This document shows positions 1 through 7,785 of a stretch of DNA of 21,458 nt, in pieces. The notes under the pieces were generated by a model, which made no database searches, was not told the origin of the DNA, and was given only the letters and a program-made list of their open reading frames with translations. The position numbers and the translations under genes are program-made. Positions within the stretch are counted from its first letter, which is position 1, and every line of letters starts with the position of its first letter. This stretch comes from Candidatus Dojkabacteria bacterium (lineage in GTDB: Bacteria > Patescibacteriota > Dojkabacteria > B142 > WJKM01): NCBI GenBank assembly GCA_020429465.1, contig JAGQLH010000012.1, forward strand, positions 1 to 21,458. The letters are read 5' to 3'.

Positions 1-1124
1 TTATAGCCGGATTAGCAGGAGCTTTTGTTGGTGTGCGCTATATACAACCTCGTATCAGTACTACTACACAATCAACACCCACGCGAAAGATTGAAATAAT
101 CAACCATGATGAGTTATTTGTCGATGTGGTTGAGCAAACTCGTGAGGCAGTAGTAAGTATTATTATTACTCAAGATCTCCCTGTGTACGAAAATTATTAC
201 AGTAATCCATTTGGGAGAGGGTTTGGGTTTCCAAGTAGAAGACAAGTAGGAGAAGAGGAACAGCAAATTGGGGCTGGAAGTGGATTTATCGTTAGTTCAG
301 ATGGATATATCGTAACAAATAAGCATGTGGTTGATTCAGATGGGGCTTCGTATACAGTGATCCTCAATAATGGTGAGCAAATGGACGCTGAAGTAGTAGA
401 TACTGATGCATTTCTTGATATTGCTGTTTTAAAAATTGAGGGTAACGACTTGCCATTCCTTGATTTAGGTAATTCTGATGATGTTAGAGTTGGTCAACAA
501 GTGTTGGCAATTGGAAATACGTTGGGAGAATTTACTAATACGGTAAGTAGTGGGATTGTTTCAGGGCAGTTCAGATCAATTGTAGCAGGTTCATCTACAG
601 GGGATTCAGAACTACTCTCTGATTTAATCCAAACAGATGCGTCTATTAGTTCAGGAAATTCAGGGGGCCCATTAATAAATCTTAAAGGGGAAGTTATTGG
701 TGTAAATGTTGCGGTTAGTCAGGCAGGAGAGAATATAGGATTTGCTATTCCTATTAATCCGGTAAATCAAATAGTTGAATCAGTAAAAGAGAACGGTAAA
801 ATTATTCGCCCTTATTTAGGAGTTCGATATATGGAGATAAATGAAGTGATTCGAGAGCAAAATAATTTACAATATGATTATGGAGCACTCTTAATTCGGG
901 GACAAGATCCCACTGATTTAGCAGTAATGCCAGGAAGTCCAGCTGATAAAGCTGGATTAGTTGAAAATGACATAATTCTAGAAGTAAACGGTGTTGCATT
1001 AGAAGGAACATCTTTACAGAGTCAGATACAAAAATACGCTATTGGAGAAACAATTGAGCTTCTCGTGGCAAGTAAAGGAGAAGAAAAGAAGATTGAAATA
1101 GTATTGGAGGGATTCGACCAATAG
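1..1124 (+). CDS. htrA: HtrA/DegP-type trypsin-like serine protease with PDZ domain, 5'-truncated
   Basis: Membrane-anchored extracytoplasmic quality-control protease. The frame is open to the left edge (codons from position 3), and residues before the first in-frame GTG (33) are hydrophobic (IAGLAGAFVG), so the true start lies outside the window and an N-terminal membrane anchor is cut. Numbering from the GTG at 33, the catalytic triad is complete: His98 in TNKHVVD, Asp129 in FLDIAVLKI, Ser210 in SSGNSGGPL. A low-complexity stretch rich in Gly, Phe and Arg (about 58-70) precedes the protease domain. One PDZ domain follows (about 262-355), starting at RPYLGVRY and including MPGSPADKAGL. Canonical order for the family, with one PDZ as in DegS or Gram-positive HtrA. 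The next gene follows after 36 bases on the same strand, so co-transcription is possible. The family call is firm; the specific paralogue is not. Confidence 0.93.
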   Translation, partial: IAGLAGAFVGVRYIQPRISTTTQSTPTRKIEIINHDELFVDVVEQTREAVVSIIITQDLPVYENYYSNPFGRGFGFPSRRQVGEEEQQIGAGSGFIVSSDGYIVTNKHVVDSDGASYTVILNNGEQMDAEVVDTDAFLDIAVLKIEGNDLPFLDLGNSDDVRVGQQVLAIGNTLGEFTNTVSSGIVSGQFRSIVAGSSTGDSELLSDLIQTDASISSGNSGGPLINLKGEVIGVNVAVSQAGENIGFAIPINPVNQIVESVKENGKIIRPYLGVRYMEINEVIREQNNLQYDYGALLIRGQDPTDLAVMPGSPADKAGLVENDIILEVNGVALEGTSLQSQIQKYAIGETIELLVASKGEEKKIEIVLEGFDQ

Positions 1125-1160
1125 TAAAAAAACTAGTAGAATGATGCAATTATATGATTA

Positions 1161-3431
1161 ATGATTATGATTGCAGAAGTACACTATATAGCGGCATTGT
1201 TTTTTGTCAATTTTATACTGAGCGTAGTCAGCTACCCTCTATCGGGGTTATTATTTCCAAAGTTCTCCGATAGAGGGTATGCCTTTTCAGCTTTACTAGG
1301 CTGGGTTTCTGTAAGTTACATACATTTTCTCCTGAGTACACTAGGTATACTCAAAATCTCGCTTTCTGGAAGTCTTTTATCACTCATGATTTGGGGAGGT
1401 ATTAATGCACTTATACAGTGGAAATTAAAACCTATACAGATATCACGATCAATTCTACTTAAAGTCTCAACGGCAAATATTCTTTTTCTTGCGTTGGTCA
1501 TATTCTGGACATGGGTAAGAGGTCATAATCCTGAAATATATCAGATTGAGCGATTCATGGATTTTGGATTCATCCAATCCCTCATGAATACTGAATCGTT
1601 GCCTCTTTATGATATGTGGTATTCAGGAGAGATTCTTAATTACTACTATTTTGGGCACATGATTGGATTTGAAGTACTTACACTTTCTAATATACCTATG
1701 GTCCCTGGTTTTTTTGTGCTTGTAGTATGGATGTTTGGAACAGTTGGAGTGGGGGTATATAGACTTGCCAGTGAGTACTATTTATATATCTTTGGAGTAA
1801 AGTATGGAAAATGGACATCAATATTGGCAGGTATAGTCGGGCTTTTCTTAGGACTATTCTCTGGAACAATACATTCTGCAATATGGTTATGGAGCTATGT
1901 AAATAACTGGCTTACAGAGGCACCATTAGAGTCATTTTGGTATGCAGAGCCAACCCGATTTATAGAGGGAACGATAACAGAAATGCCGATTTATAGCTTT
2001 ATTGTTGCTGATTTGCATGCACATGTGTGGGGAATGTTTTTTGGAATAATTATATTTGCACTGTTCTTAGGATTATGGCAAAAAAAGCACCACAGATTCT
2101 CATTGTTGAACATACATATAATTGCAATAACGATATCAATAGGTCTAGCGTATATTACGAATGCATGGGATGCATTAACTTTAGGTGCAGTGAGCATGAT
2201 GTTGCTTGTTCTACTGTATTGTATGTACGATCTGTCTAAATTTGATTGGAGGTTTCTCACAATCTTAGCAATTCCTTTTGGATCACTTGCAATTAGCTTG
2301 CCATGGAGCTACTTTTTTGAAGCACCACTTGGGGGGATTGGTGTTGTTGATCCCGCGTCTAAGGTATATGAATGGAGTATGTATTGGGGGGGATTTGCAA
2401 TAATTCTTTTAATTTCCGGAATTGTATTCCTATTTCAACAGCGATTACGGGCATTAAAACATATAAAAGAGCATTCTCTATGGTATTTATTCGGTTTTGG
2501 AGGGGTTAGCGCATTTTGGCTTTTAGGGTATGCACTAAAAAGTTTTGCTATTAAACAAGGAAATGAGGGATTAATTGGGACATTCTTAATGCTTATAGTA
2601 TGGGCGGCGGTTATCGTTCTAGCTGTTATATGGTTATCTGATTTACTGTTCAAAAAAGTATCTAAACGAGTTCAGTTAATAGCAGGTATTAGTGCTGGAA
2701 TTGCAATATTCTGGATATTGATGGAACATATTTACTTTAAAGACATTCTCACTGATGGTGAGTGGTTTAGAGCAAATACAGTATTTAAAATATCAACACA
2801 AGTATGGATTTGGTTGTCTATCATTATTCCCTCATTAATTATATATCTTGTAACTTCTATAAAACACTGGGGTGGGAAATTACTCATTACGTTGTTAGTA
2901 GTTGGGTTACTTGGGGTACACGCAATATATCCTTTTAAGGCTATTGCACAGGCAAATACTGCAAATCGTGAATTTATTGGGTTTGATAGGGGACTGGATT
3001 GGTGGAAAAATAAACTTCCGTATGATTACGAAGCATATCAATTTCTTAAAGAGTACAGGGATGCATTACCAGAGGATGATAAGGTAAGGTATATCGTTGA
3101 GGCGGATGGAGATAGTTATCAAGATAATAATATGTTCTCAATATTTCTTGGGTGGCCTTCTATTATTGGATGGCCAGTACATGAGTGGACATGGCATGGA
3201 TCATATGACGATGTTGATAGTAAGCGAAAAGATGTTGTGGAATTATATATAGGAACAGATATTGATATGTCGAGAAAATTATTGAGGGAGTATCAAATCG
3301 ACTTTATTATCCTAGGACAAGTAGAAAAGAGACTGTATGAAGATAGGGGGCTGCAGACTGAAAAACTAGAAAGTCTTGGCACTGTTATTTTTGAGAATGC
3401 TGAAACCAAAATTATTCAGATTCAGAAATAG
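1161..3431 (+). CDS. DUF2298 (YYY-type) multi-spanning membrane protein, possible GT-C-like glycosyltransferase
   Basis: A 756-residue polytopic membrane protein with roughly a dozen or more hydrophobic segments along its length. The signature region lies in the N-terminal third: an ERFMDFGF stretch, then PLYDMWYSGEILNYYYFGH, whose Tyr triplet gives the YYY family its name. A second conserved-looking stretch is FIVADLHAHVWG. As I recall, this family is grouped with GT-C membrane glycosyltransferases, which use polyprenyl-phosphate sugars; the biochemical role is not established. The soluble C-terminal part (from about residue 610) is probably extracytoplasmic. ATG 1161 is used; ATG 1167 is an alternative two codons in. 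No Shine-Dalgarno motif is visible. The 3' end overlaps the convergent oxidoreductase gene by 20 bases. The neighbouring polyprenyl-phosphate glycosyltransferase fits a glycan role by inference. Confidence 0.82.
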   Translation: MIMIAEVHYIAALFFVNFILSVVSYPLSGLLFPKFSDRGYAFSALLGWVSVSYIHFLLSTLGILKISLSGSLLSLMIWGGINALIQWKLKPIQISRSILLKVSTANILFLALVIFWTWVRGHNPEIYQIERFMDFGFIQSLMNTESLPLYDMWYSGEILNYYYFGHMIGFEVLTLSNIPMVPGFFVLVVWMFGTVGVGVYRLASEYYLYIFGVKYGKWTSILAGIVGLFLGLFSGTIHSAIWLWSYVNNWLTEAPLESFWYAEPTRFIEGTITEMPIYSFIVADLHAHVWGMFFGIIIFALFLGLWQKKHHRFSLLNIHIIAITISIGLAYITNAWDALTLGAVSMMLLVLLYCMYDLSKFDWRFLTILAIPFGSLAISLPWSYFFEAPLGGIGVVDPASKVYEWSMYWGGFAIILLISGIVFLFQQRLRALKHIKEHSLWYLFGFGGVSAFWLLGYALKSFAIKQGNEGLIGTFLMLIVWAAVIVLAVIWLSDLLFKKVSKRVQLIAGISAGIAIFWILMEHIYFKDILTDGEWFRANTVFKISTQVWIWLSIIIPSLIIYLVTSIKHWGGKLLITLLVVGLLGVHAIYPFKAIAQANTANREFIGFDRGLDWWKNKLPYDYEAYQFLKEYRDALPEDDKVRYIVEADGDSYQDNNMFSIFLGWPSIIGWPVHEWTWHGSYDDVDSKRKDVVELYIGTDIDMSRKLLREYQIDFIILGQVEKRLYEDRGLQTEKLESLGTVIFENAETKIIQIQK

Positions 3432-4719
3432 TTTTAGCTATCTTTAGTCCTTCCCTAATAGCGAAATTTACACCTCTATCCTCTGGAAATATTTGCGAAA
3501 AATGACTAAGGTAGAGATTCTTCACTGGGGTTGCGTAGGTAGGCACTATATTTTCATACGAAGGAAAGGGGATATGTTGAGCATTTTTTAAGCGAGTAAC
3601 AGTAATTTCTCGTACAACGGATCGATCAAATTGAGGGTATATTTCAAGTAGATGATTGAACCATTGGTCACGGAGTGTTTTATCAGAAGTACCTAAAATA
3701 GGATGGTTTTGTGGGAAATAATTTGCAAGATAGTATACCTGCCTATTTCCAAACCATGATGTAGGCACAAATTGTGTATGATTAATGCAGACGACAAAAG
3801 GAATATTAGTGTCGTGAATGGATGTCCAATAGTAATTACTTAGTTTTTGAGGAGTTGAAAATATAAGACAAACCGCATCGAGGTATGTAATGGAATGTAG
3901 TTGATTTGTATAGTCTGAAAGAGCATTAATCCCTGTAGTGAGACGAGCAAACACAGAAGTTGGGATTGTGCATACTACATAGTCAAAATGTTCGATTAAT
4001 GCTCCGCAAGTAATTGAGAATCCTGAAGGTGTCGATGTTATTTTGTTGACCGGAGTAGATGTTTTAATGATTACATTACGTTCCGTAAGAGATTTGACAA
4101 GGGAATCTATAAGTGTGGAAAACCCACTCTTGAAATAGCCAAGTTCTTCTGATTTTCCTCTGGAGTTAGCGCGTGTATGTATGCGCGCCCAAAACCATGC
4201 CATAGAGACATCTTTGTAATAATCGTGAAACTTCCCTTGAAGTAGTGGTCTCCATATAATTCTGTAGGCATCCATCCCACTCCACTTCTTTAACCAATCT
4301 GCAGCTGTTTTAGACGATAATTTTTTCCAAGAACGTGTATAAGATAAATATAGTATTACAATGCCAGTTCTTATCCTATCGAAGAAAGATAGTGGTGTGA
4401 ATTTTAATAAATCTAAAGCCCCATTAAATGGATACTTCCTATTATTAAAATGTATTGCATTGGAACCTGGATACCACACCAAATCATTAGAAAGTCCAAG
4501 TTCAGATGTGAGTTGTATAGTGTATTCATCTGTTGTGAAAGCATGGTGGTATGCACGCTCAATAGGATGGTTCTCAATAGTTGTTCCACTGAGAAGTCCC
4601 CCTAGGGTTGAGCCCTGTTCATAAATTGTAATTTCATAGTTCTTTTTAGAAAGTTCATAGGCAGTTACTAACCCAGTAACCCCTCCTCCAATAATGGCAA
4701 TTCTTTTATTGTTCGGCAT
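3412..4719 (-). CDS. FAD-dependent oxidoreductase (amine oxidase / protoporphyrinogen oxidase-like fold)
   Basis: A 435-residue flavoprotein. The N-terminus carries the dinucleotide-binding Rossmann motif (GGGVTG, residues 11-16) followed by a ribose-binding acid at the end of strand 2 (Glu34 in IYEQG) and a GGLLSG turn, as in the amine oxidase, UDP-galactopyranose mutase and protoporphyrinogen oxidase group. The C-terminal YLSHFSQIFPEDRGVNFAIREG matches the second FAD-contact region. ATG 4719 is chosen because the Rossmann strand starts immediately after it; an upstream in-frame TTG at 4791 would add 24 residues inside the preceding gene. It overlaps the upstream glycosyltransferase gene by 14 bases, implying translational coupling. 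Family members next to GtrB-like transferases are usually linked to polysaccharide or lipid metabolism. The substrate cannot be told from the sequence. Confidence 0.85.
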   Translation of the reverse strand: MPNNKRIAIIGGGVTGLVTAYELSKKNYEITIYEQGSTLGGLLSGTTIENHPIERAYHHAFTTDEYTIQLTSELGLSNDLVWYPGSNAIHFNNRKYPFNGALDLLKFTPLSFFDRIRTGIVILYLSYTRSWKKLSSKTAADWLKKWSGMDAYRIIWRPLLQGKFHDYYKDVSMAWFWARIHTRANSRGKSEELGYFKSGFSTLIDSLVKSLTERNVIIKTSTPVNKITSTPSGFSITCGALIEHFDYVVCTIPTSVFARLTTGINALSDYTNQLHSITYLDAVCLIFSTPQKLSNYYWTSIHDTNIPFVVCINHTQFVPTSWFGNRQVYYLANYFPQNHPILGTSDKTLRDQWFNHLLEIYPQFDRSVVREITVTRLKNAQHIPFPSYENIVPTYATPVKNLYLSHFSQIFPEDRGVNFAIREGLKIAKTISESE

Positions 4720-5638
4720 TGATAATCGAGTCAATAATATAAGGAGGACGATTTTGTGACTGCTGAAAAATTGCATGGAGATAGAGCGCAATTATGGAAA
4801 GTGTTCCAATTATATAAGTTGCAGATAAACCGATAAGGAGAAAACAAATAAGTAGTAAATTGTTAGTAGATAATCCTTGTGAAAACCAGAGAAGGAGAAT
4901 TAAGAGTACGATAGTCAAAATCGTAGCTGCAACTATCTTACTTAAGGGAAAAAGTATGCGTAAAGGTTCGGATGATAGTGTTGGAATAGAATCTAAGAAT
5001 AAACGGATCATTTTTTCCCAAGAGTATTTGCTTGTACCTTTTTGTCTTTTTTCTCGAGTGTAGGTCACTATCTCTGGAGTGAACCCAAGGTAAGCAAATA
5101 TTCCTCGTAGAAAGAATTTACGTTCAGGTAGTGACTTGTATGCAGTATGAACCTCCGGACTTAGCAGCCTAAAATCAGCTACTTCTCTGGGGAAAGGAAA
5201 CTCACTAAACTTCTGAGCCCAGTAATAAAAAATATGTGCAGGAATCTTTTTGATTAATTTTTCATTTCGTTGTGAGCGTTTAGCTATAACATGCTTAGCT
5301 CCTTGCTCGTATTTTTTTATCATATCTGATATGACTTCTGGAGGGTCTTGGAGGTCTGCGTCTAGAAGAACTATGATTGATTCTTCGGCAGAATCCAATC
5401 CAGCCTGAAGTGCAGCTTGATGCCCGAAGTTCCTACTCAGAGAAACGATAGTAATTGGTAGTGACTTTATGTATTCTTTAAGTATTGATTGTGTAGCATC
5501 TGTACTCCCATCATCCACAAAAAGTATATGAAATGTATATGATTTATGTATACCAATTAGACTACTTAATTCTGAGATGAGGTCAGGAAGAGTATGCTCT
5601 TCGTTGTAGCACGGGATAATTAATGTGATATTTTTCAT
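4706..5638 (-). CDS. GT2 polyprenyl-phosphate glycosyltransferase (DPM1/GtrB-like) with two C-terminal TM segments
   Basis: A 310-residue family 2 glycosyltransferase predicted to move a sugar from a nucleotide donor to polyprenyl phosphate on the cytoplasmic membrane face. The GT-A domain starts at once (LIIPCYNEE, 5-13), with DDGSTD at 42-47, the metal-binding region LLDADLQDPPE around 91-101, and the GtrB-type stretch REKRQKGTSKYSW around 195-207. Two hydrophobic segments (about 234-253 and 260-289) anchor the C-terminus, as in bactoprenol glucosyltransferases. The length is typical. ATG 5638 is directly in front of the first strand; no Shine-Dalgarno motif is visible. It is probably first or second in a minus-strand operon behind the PAP2 gene (15 bases) and overlaps the oxidoreductase gene. 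The sugar is unknown. Confidence 0.92.
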   Translation of the reverse strand: MKNITLIIPCYNEEHTLPDLISELSSLIGIHKSYTFHILFVDDGSTDATQSILKEYIKSLPITIVSLSRNFGHQAALQAGLDSAEESIIVLLDADLQDPPEVISDMIKKYEQGAKHVIAKRSQRNEKLIKKIPAHIFYYWAQKFSEFPFPREVADFRLLSPEVHTAYKSLPERKFFLRGIFAYLGFTPEIVTYTREKRQKGTSKYSWEKMIRLFLDSIPTLSSEPLRILFPLSKIVAATILTIVLLILLLWFSQGLSTNNLLLICFLLIGLSATYIIGTLSIIALYLHAIFQQSQNRPPYIIDSIINAEQ

Positions 5639-5653
5639 ATCTACGTAGGAATT

Positions 5654-6256
5654 TTAAGCAGTGTAATGAATATAAATAGCGAGAAACGATAATCCTCCAA
5701 GCGTACTTCCTGCTATAACTTGTAAAGGTGTATGTTTTTTTAAGTAAATTCGTGCCCATCCAACTAAAGGGATAAAAATAATACTTAATGAATACCACAA
5801 TGAATCGTAAAATAATCCTAGTAACGTGCAAAAGAGAGTAATAACTAGCATATGAATACTAATCTTCCAGTAAAGAGTTATGAAAAAGAGTAATACGACT
5901 ACGAATAGTAGAATACTATGGAGGTAGATTATTGTGGTATATTTCAGTAAAACAAGTAAGTATAGCGTAGTAATTGTTGAAATAAGAGCAATAGCTAGGA
6001 GTGGGATTCTGTTTAGTCTATTTGTTATGTCGAAATCTATGGATCCTCTTTTCAAATGAAAAAGAAAAAAAAGCACAGTAGGAAGAATTTGAAACGCAAA
6101 TAATAAAGCTATGTCTATGCTTCGAATCGAGAAGTAGCGAGCAATCAAAAAGTAAGCAATAGGAAATAAGAAAATTGGATCGAAAATTCTTGAAATGCCA
6201 ATCGCAAGTAATTTTAATGTTCCCTTGTTTTTATGTGTATCTACGCTTTGTTTCAT
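5654..6256 (-). CDS. PAP2-family integral membrane phosphatase-like protein
   Basis: About 200 residues with five or six hydrophobic segments. PAP2 motifs are recognisable but degenerate. There is a DFDITNRLNR stretch (75-84) where the first Arg/Lys motif lies, a SIH (133-135) where the usual SGH sits, and a third motif ARIYLKKHTPLQ with Arg169 and the catalytic-type His175 followed by Gln179 where many members have Asp. His-to-Gln spacing with QVIAG is common in a subset of the family. A plausible role is dephosphorylation of a lipid pyrophosphate such as undecaprenyl diphosphate, inferred only from the fold and the neighbouring glycosyltransferase. ATG 6256 is preferred; the longer frame would need a TTG at 6295 and add 13 residues. 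The gene is divergent from the tetR-type gene across about 110 bases. Confidence 0.75.
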   Translation of the reverse strand: MKQSVDTHKNKGTLKLLAIGISRIFDPIFLFPIAYFLIARYFSIRSIDIALLFAFQILPTVLFFLFHLKRGSIDFDITNRLNRIPLLAIALISTITTLYLLVLLKYTTIIYLHSILLFVVVLLFFITLYWKISIHMLVITLFCTLLGLFYDSLWYSLSIIFIPLVGWARIYLKKHTPLQVIAGSTLGGLSFLAIYIHYTA

Positions 6257-6286
6257 TATTTCACTACTATAGCAGACTAAAAAACT

Positions 6287-6299
6287 TTGTTTCAAACAA
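6287..6299. promoter_or_regulatory. 13-bp palindrome, candidate TetR operator
   Basis: TTGTTTCAAACAA is a perfect 6+1+6 palindrome in the region between the divergent PAP2 and TetR genes. TetR-family repressors commonly bind such short palindromes next to their own gene. A related site lies just after the tetR gene (6996-7010). Function is inferred from position and symmetry only. Confidence 0.4.
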
Positions 6300-6365
6300 G
6301 AAATGATGATATTATTCTGAAGTCTTTTTCAGGTGTTGGACGCATTACCCAGATCATAATTTTTT

Positions 6366-6995
6366 ATGATTCTTTTGGGGTTAACTTTAGTAAAAAGATC
6401 ATTGAATACAACAAAACATAAAATTTTGGCAGGCGCACAGCAAATGTTTTACCAAAATAGTTTTAATGGTACAGCGCTCGATACGCTACTTGGTGAAATT
6501 AAGGTAAGTAAAGGAAGTTTTTTTCATCACTTTAAATCAAAGGATGATTTACTTTTTGAATTACTTTCATTTGAAGCAACAAAATTGTTTGAGAAATTGG
6601 AAGAACTTTTTGTTGGTGGTCAGAATCCACTTCAATCGTTAAATCAATTTCTATCATGGAGGCTAGAAAATTTCCAGACAAATGGTCGTTTGATATATAA
6701 ATTAGGTGCAGAGGTAGGAAATCAAAATCCAACAATACAGAAGAAGATCAAAAAAATATATGGAACTTATCTCTCGTATCTGATCCAAGTTATTACCCAG
6801 GCTAAGAAAGCTGGACAGCTACAATCCTCGACACCTACTAAAGAACTTGCAAATTTTATACTCTATGGATTGGAAGGTGGTACTTTATCGGTCACGTTAA
6901 TTGAAAATAGTGATCAGTACTCGGACGTTGTAGAGATGATGAAACGAGTTATTAGAAGCTACCGAAATATTGAATATGAAAATTTCAGTGCATAA
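6366..6995 (+). CDS. TetR/AcrR-family transcriptional regulator
   Basis: A 209-residue one-component regulator. The N-terminal TetR helix-turn-helix is clear: TKHKILAGAQQMFYQNSF, then the recognition part around residues 36-62 (DTLLGEIKVSKGSFFHHFKSKDDLL), with the typical KGSFFHHFKSKDDL motif. The C-terminal two thirds form a helical ligand-binding domain whose ligand cannot be predicted; it contains the common RxVxQ-like layout of the QacR/AcrR group only loosely. Start ATG 6366 has no Shine-Dalgarno; a CATAAT hexamer ends 5 bases before it, so the mRNA could be leaderless. Two similar palindromes (6287-6299 and 6996-7010) flank the gene and are candidate binding sites. This suggests autoregulation and possibly control of the PAP2 operon and the downstream yidC cluster. 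Confidence 0.92.
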   Translation: MILLGLTLVKRSLNTTKHKILAGAQQMFYQNSFNGTALDTLLGEIKVSKGSFFHHFKSKDDLLFELLSFEATKLFEKLEELFVGGQNPLQSLNQFLSWRLENFQTNGRLIYKLGAEVGNQNPTIQKKIKKIYGTYLSYLIQVITQAKKAGQLQSSTPTKELANFILYGLEGGTLSVTLIENSDQYSDVVEMMKRVIRSYRNIEYENFSA

Positions 6996-7010
6996 CTAGT
7001 TTGAAATTAG
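6996..7010. promoter_or_regulatory. 15-bp imperfect palindrome, possible second TetR-type operator
   Basis: CTAGTTTGAAATTAG is a 7+1+7 palindrome with one G-T pair. Its central 13 bases match the reverse complement of the 6287-6299 palindrome at 10 positions, sharing GTTTGAAA. It lies immediately after the tetR stop codon and about 50 bases before the next gene, so it could act on the yidC cluster. In AT-rich DNA such a match may also be chance. Confidence 0.3.
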
Positions 7011-7060
7011 CGTTTATGTCCTAATATTTAGTATGATTAAAACGATAATATTCAATCAGT

Positions 7061-7480
7061 ATGACAGATAATTCTCTCAAACAACAATCGCCTCAGGATA
7101 ATAGAGCTGCTCAATTACGAGAAGATCTTCAGCAGAAGATAGTTGATATTATTACGCACAAACTTGAATCCGGTGAGATGACAGAAGAACGGGCGAAATC
7201 AATCGCTAAAATGACATTGGCGAAATTACCAGAAGGAATATCATATAATGAGTTGATGAAAGTAGTGCCTACTATTGATCACGAGTTTGAAGAGTTACAT
7301 AATGCAGTTTTGCCAATAGTAGTTGACTATCAGCAGAAGATTGAATCACAGATACAATCTAAGGTTTCTGAACTTATGAAACAAAGGAAATATGCTGATG
7401 CATTGATTTTGGCGAAGCAAGCAATAGAATTTGAAAGTAAATTACGACCGGATAAATCTAAACCTTCTCATAATGAGTAA
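7061..7480 (+). CDS. Small helical protein of unknown function, paralogue of the next gene
   Basis: A 139-residue, hydrophilic, almost entirely helix-forming protein with no signal peptide, membrane segment or Cys. I do not recognise the family. The first ten residues are Gln/Asn-rich and probably disordered. The core (about 50-118) has a repeated acidic and aliphatic pattern suggesting a coiled coil or helical hairpin, with IDHEFEELHNAVLPIVVDYQQKI in the centre. That segment aligns with the next protein's GEFLDLVDTLIPIVEEYEKKID, so the two look like duplicated siblings. It is first in a same-strand cluster with yidC, jag and rplY, and its stop codon lies inside the start of the next gene, implying coupled expression. 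A role near the insertase is possible only by context. Confidence 0.8.
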   Translation: MTDNSLKQQSPQDNRAAQLREDLQQKIVDIITHKLESGEMTEERAKSIAKMTLAKLPEGISYNELMKVVPTIDHEFEELHNAVLPIVVDYQQKIESQIQSKVSELMKQRKYADALILAKQAIEFESKLRPDKSKPSHNE

Positions 7481-7757
7481 TATGGAAACGACAATAAAGA
7501 AAATTATAGAAAAAGAGGTGAGATCACATGAAGCTGGTCTGGATTCGCATCATATCACTACAATTACCAATGGAATATATAAACAACTATCTGAATTCAT
7601 GACAGTGGAACATATGTCTCAAATTGTTGAGCTTATGAAGGGAGAATTTTTGGATTTGGTTGATACTCTTATTCCTATAGTCGAAGAATACGAGAAGAAA
7701 ATTGATCTCGTTCTTAATGAAAAATTAGGTCCAGTAATAGACACCGTTACATCATAA
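7473..7757 (+). CDS. Small helical protein of unknown function, paralogue of the preceding gene
   Basis: About 94 residues if started at ATG 7473, which overlaps the stop of the preceding gene by 8 bases in an ATGAGTAATATGG arrangement; ATG 7482 is the alternative. An in-frame extension upstream to 7431 is unlikely because it lies wholly inside the preceding gene. The protein is hydrophilic and helical, lacks Cys and Trp, and its middle part (ELMKGEFLDLVDTLIPIVEE) matches the preceding protein in spacing and character. The yidC gene follows after 28 bases. Function is unknown; a small pair-forming or membrane-peripheral helper is conceivable but not supported by any motif. Confidence 0.75.
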   Translation: MSNMETTIKKIIEKEVRSHEAGLDSHHITTITNGIYKQLSEFMTVEHMSQIVELMKGEFLDLVDTLIPIVEEYEKKIDLVLNEKLGPVIDTVTS

Positions 7758-7785
7758 TTCGTTACTTTTCTATATCAGTTTCCTC

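Noticed and set aside
4741..4750. AAGGAGGACG as a strong Shine-Dalgarno on the plus strand
   Set aside because: It lies antisense inside the glycosyltransferase gene and no plausible plus-strand gene follows.
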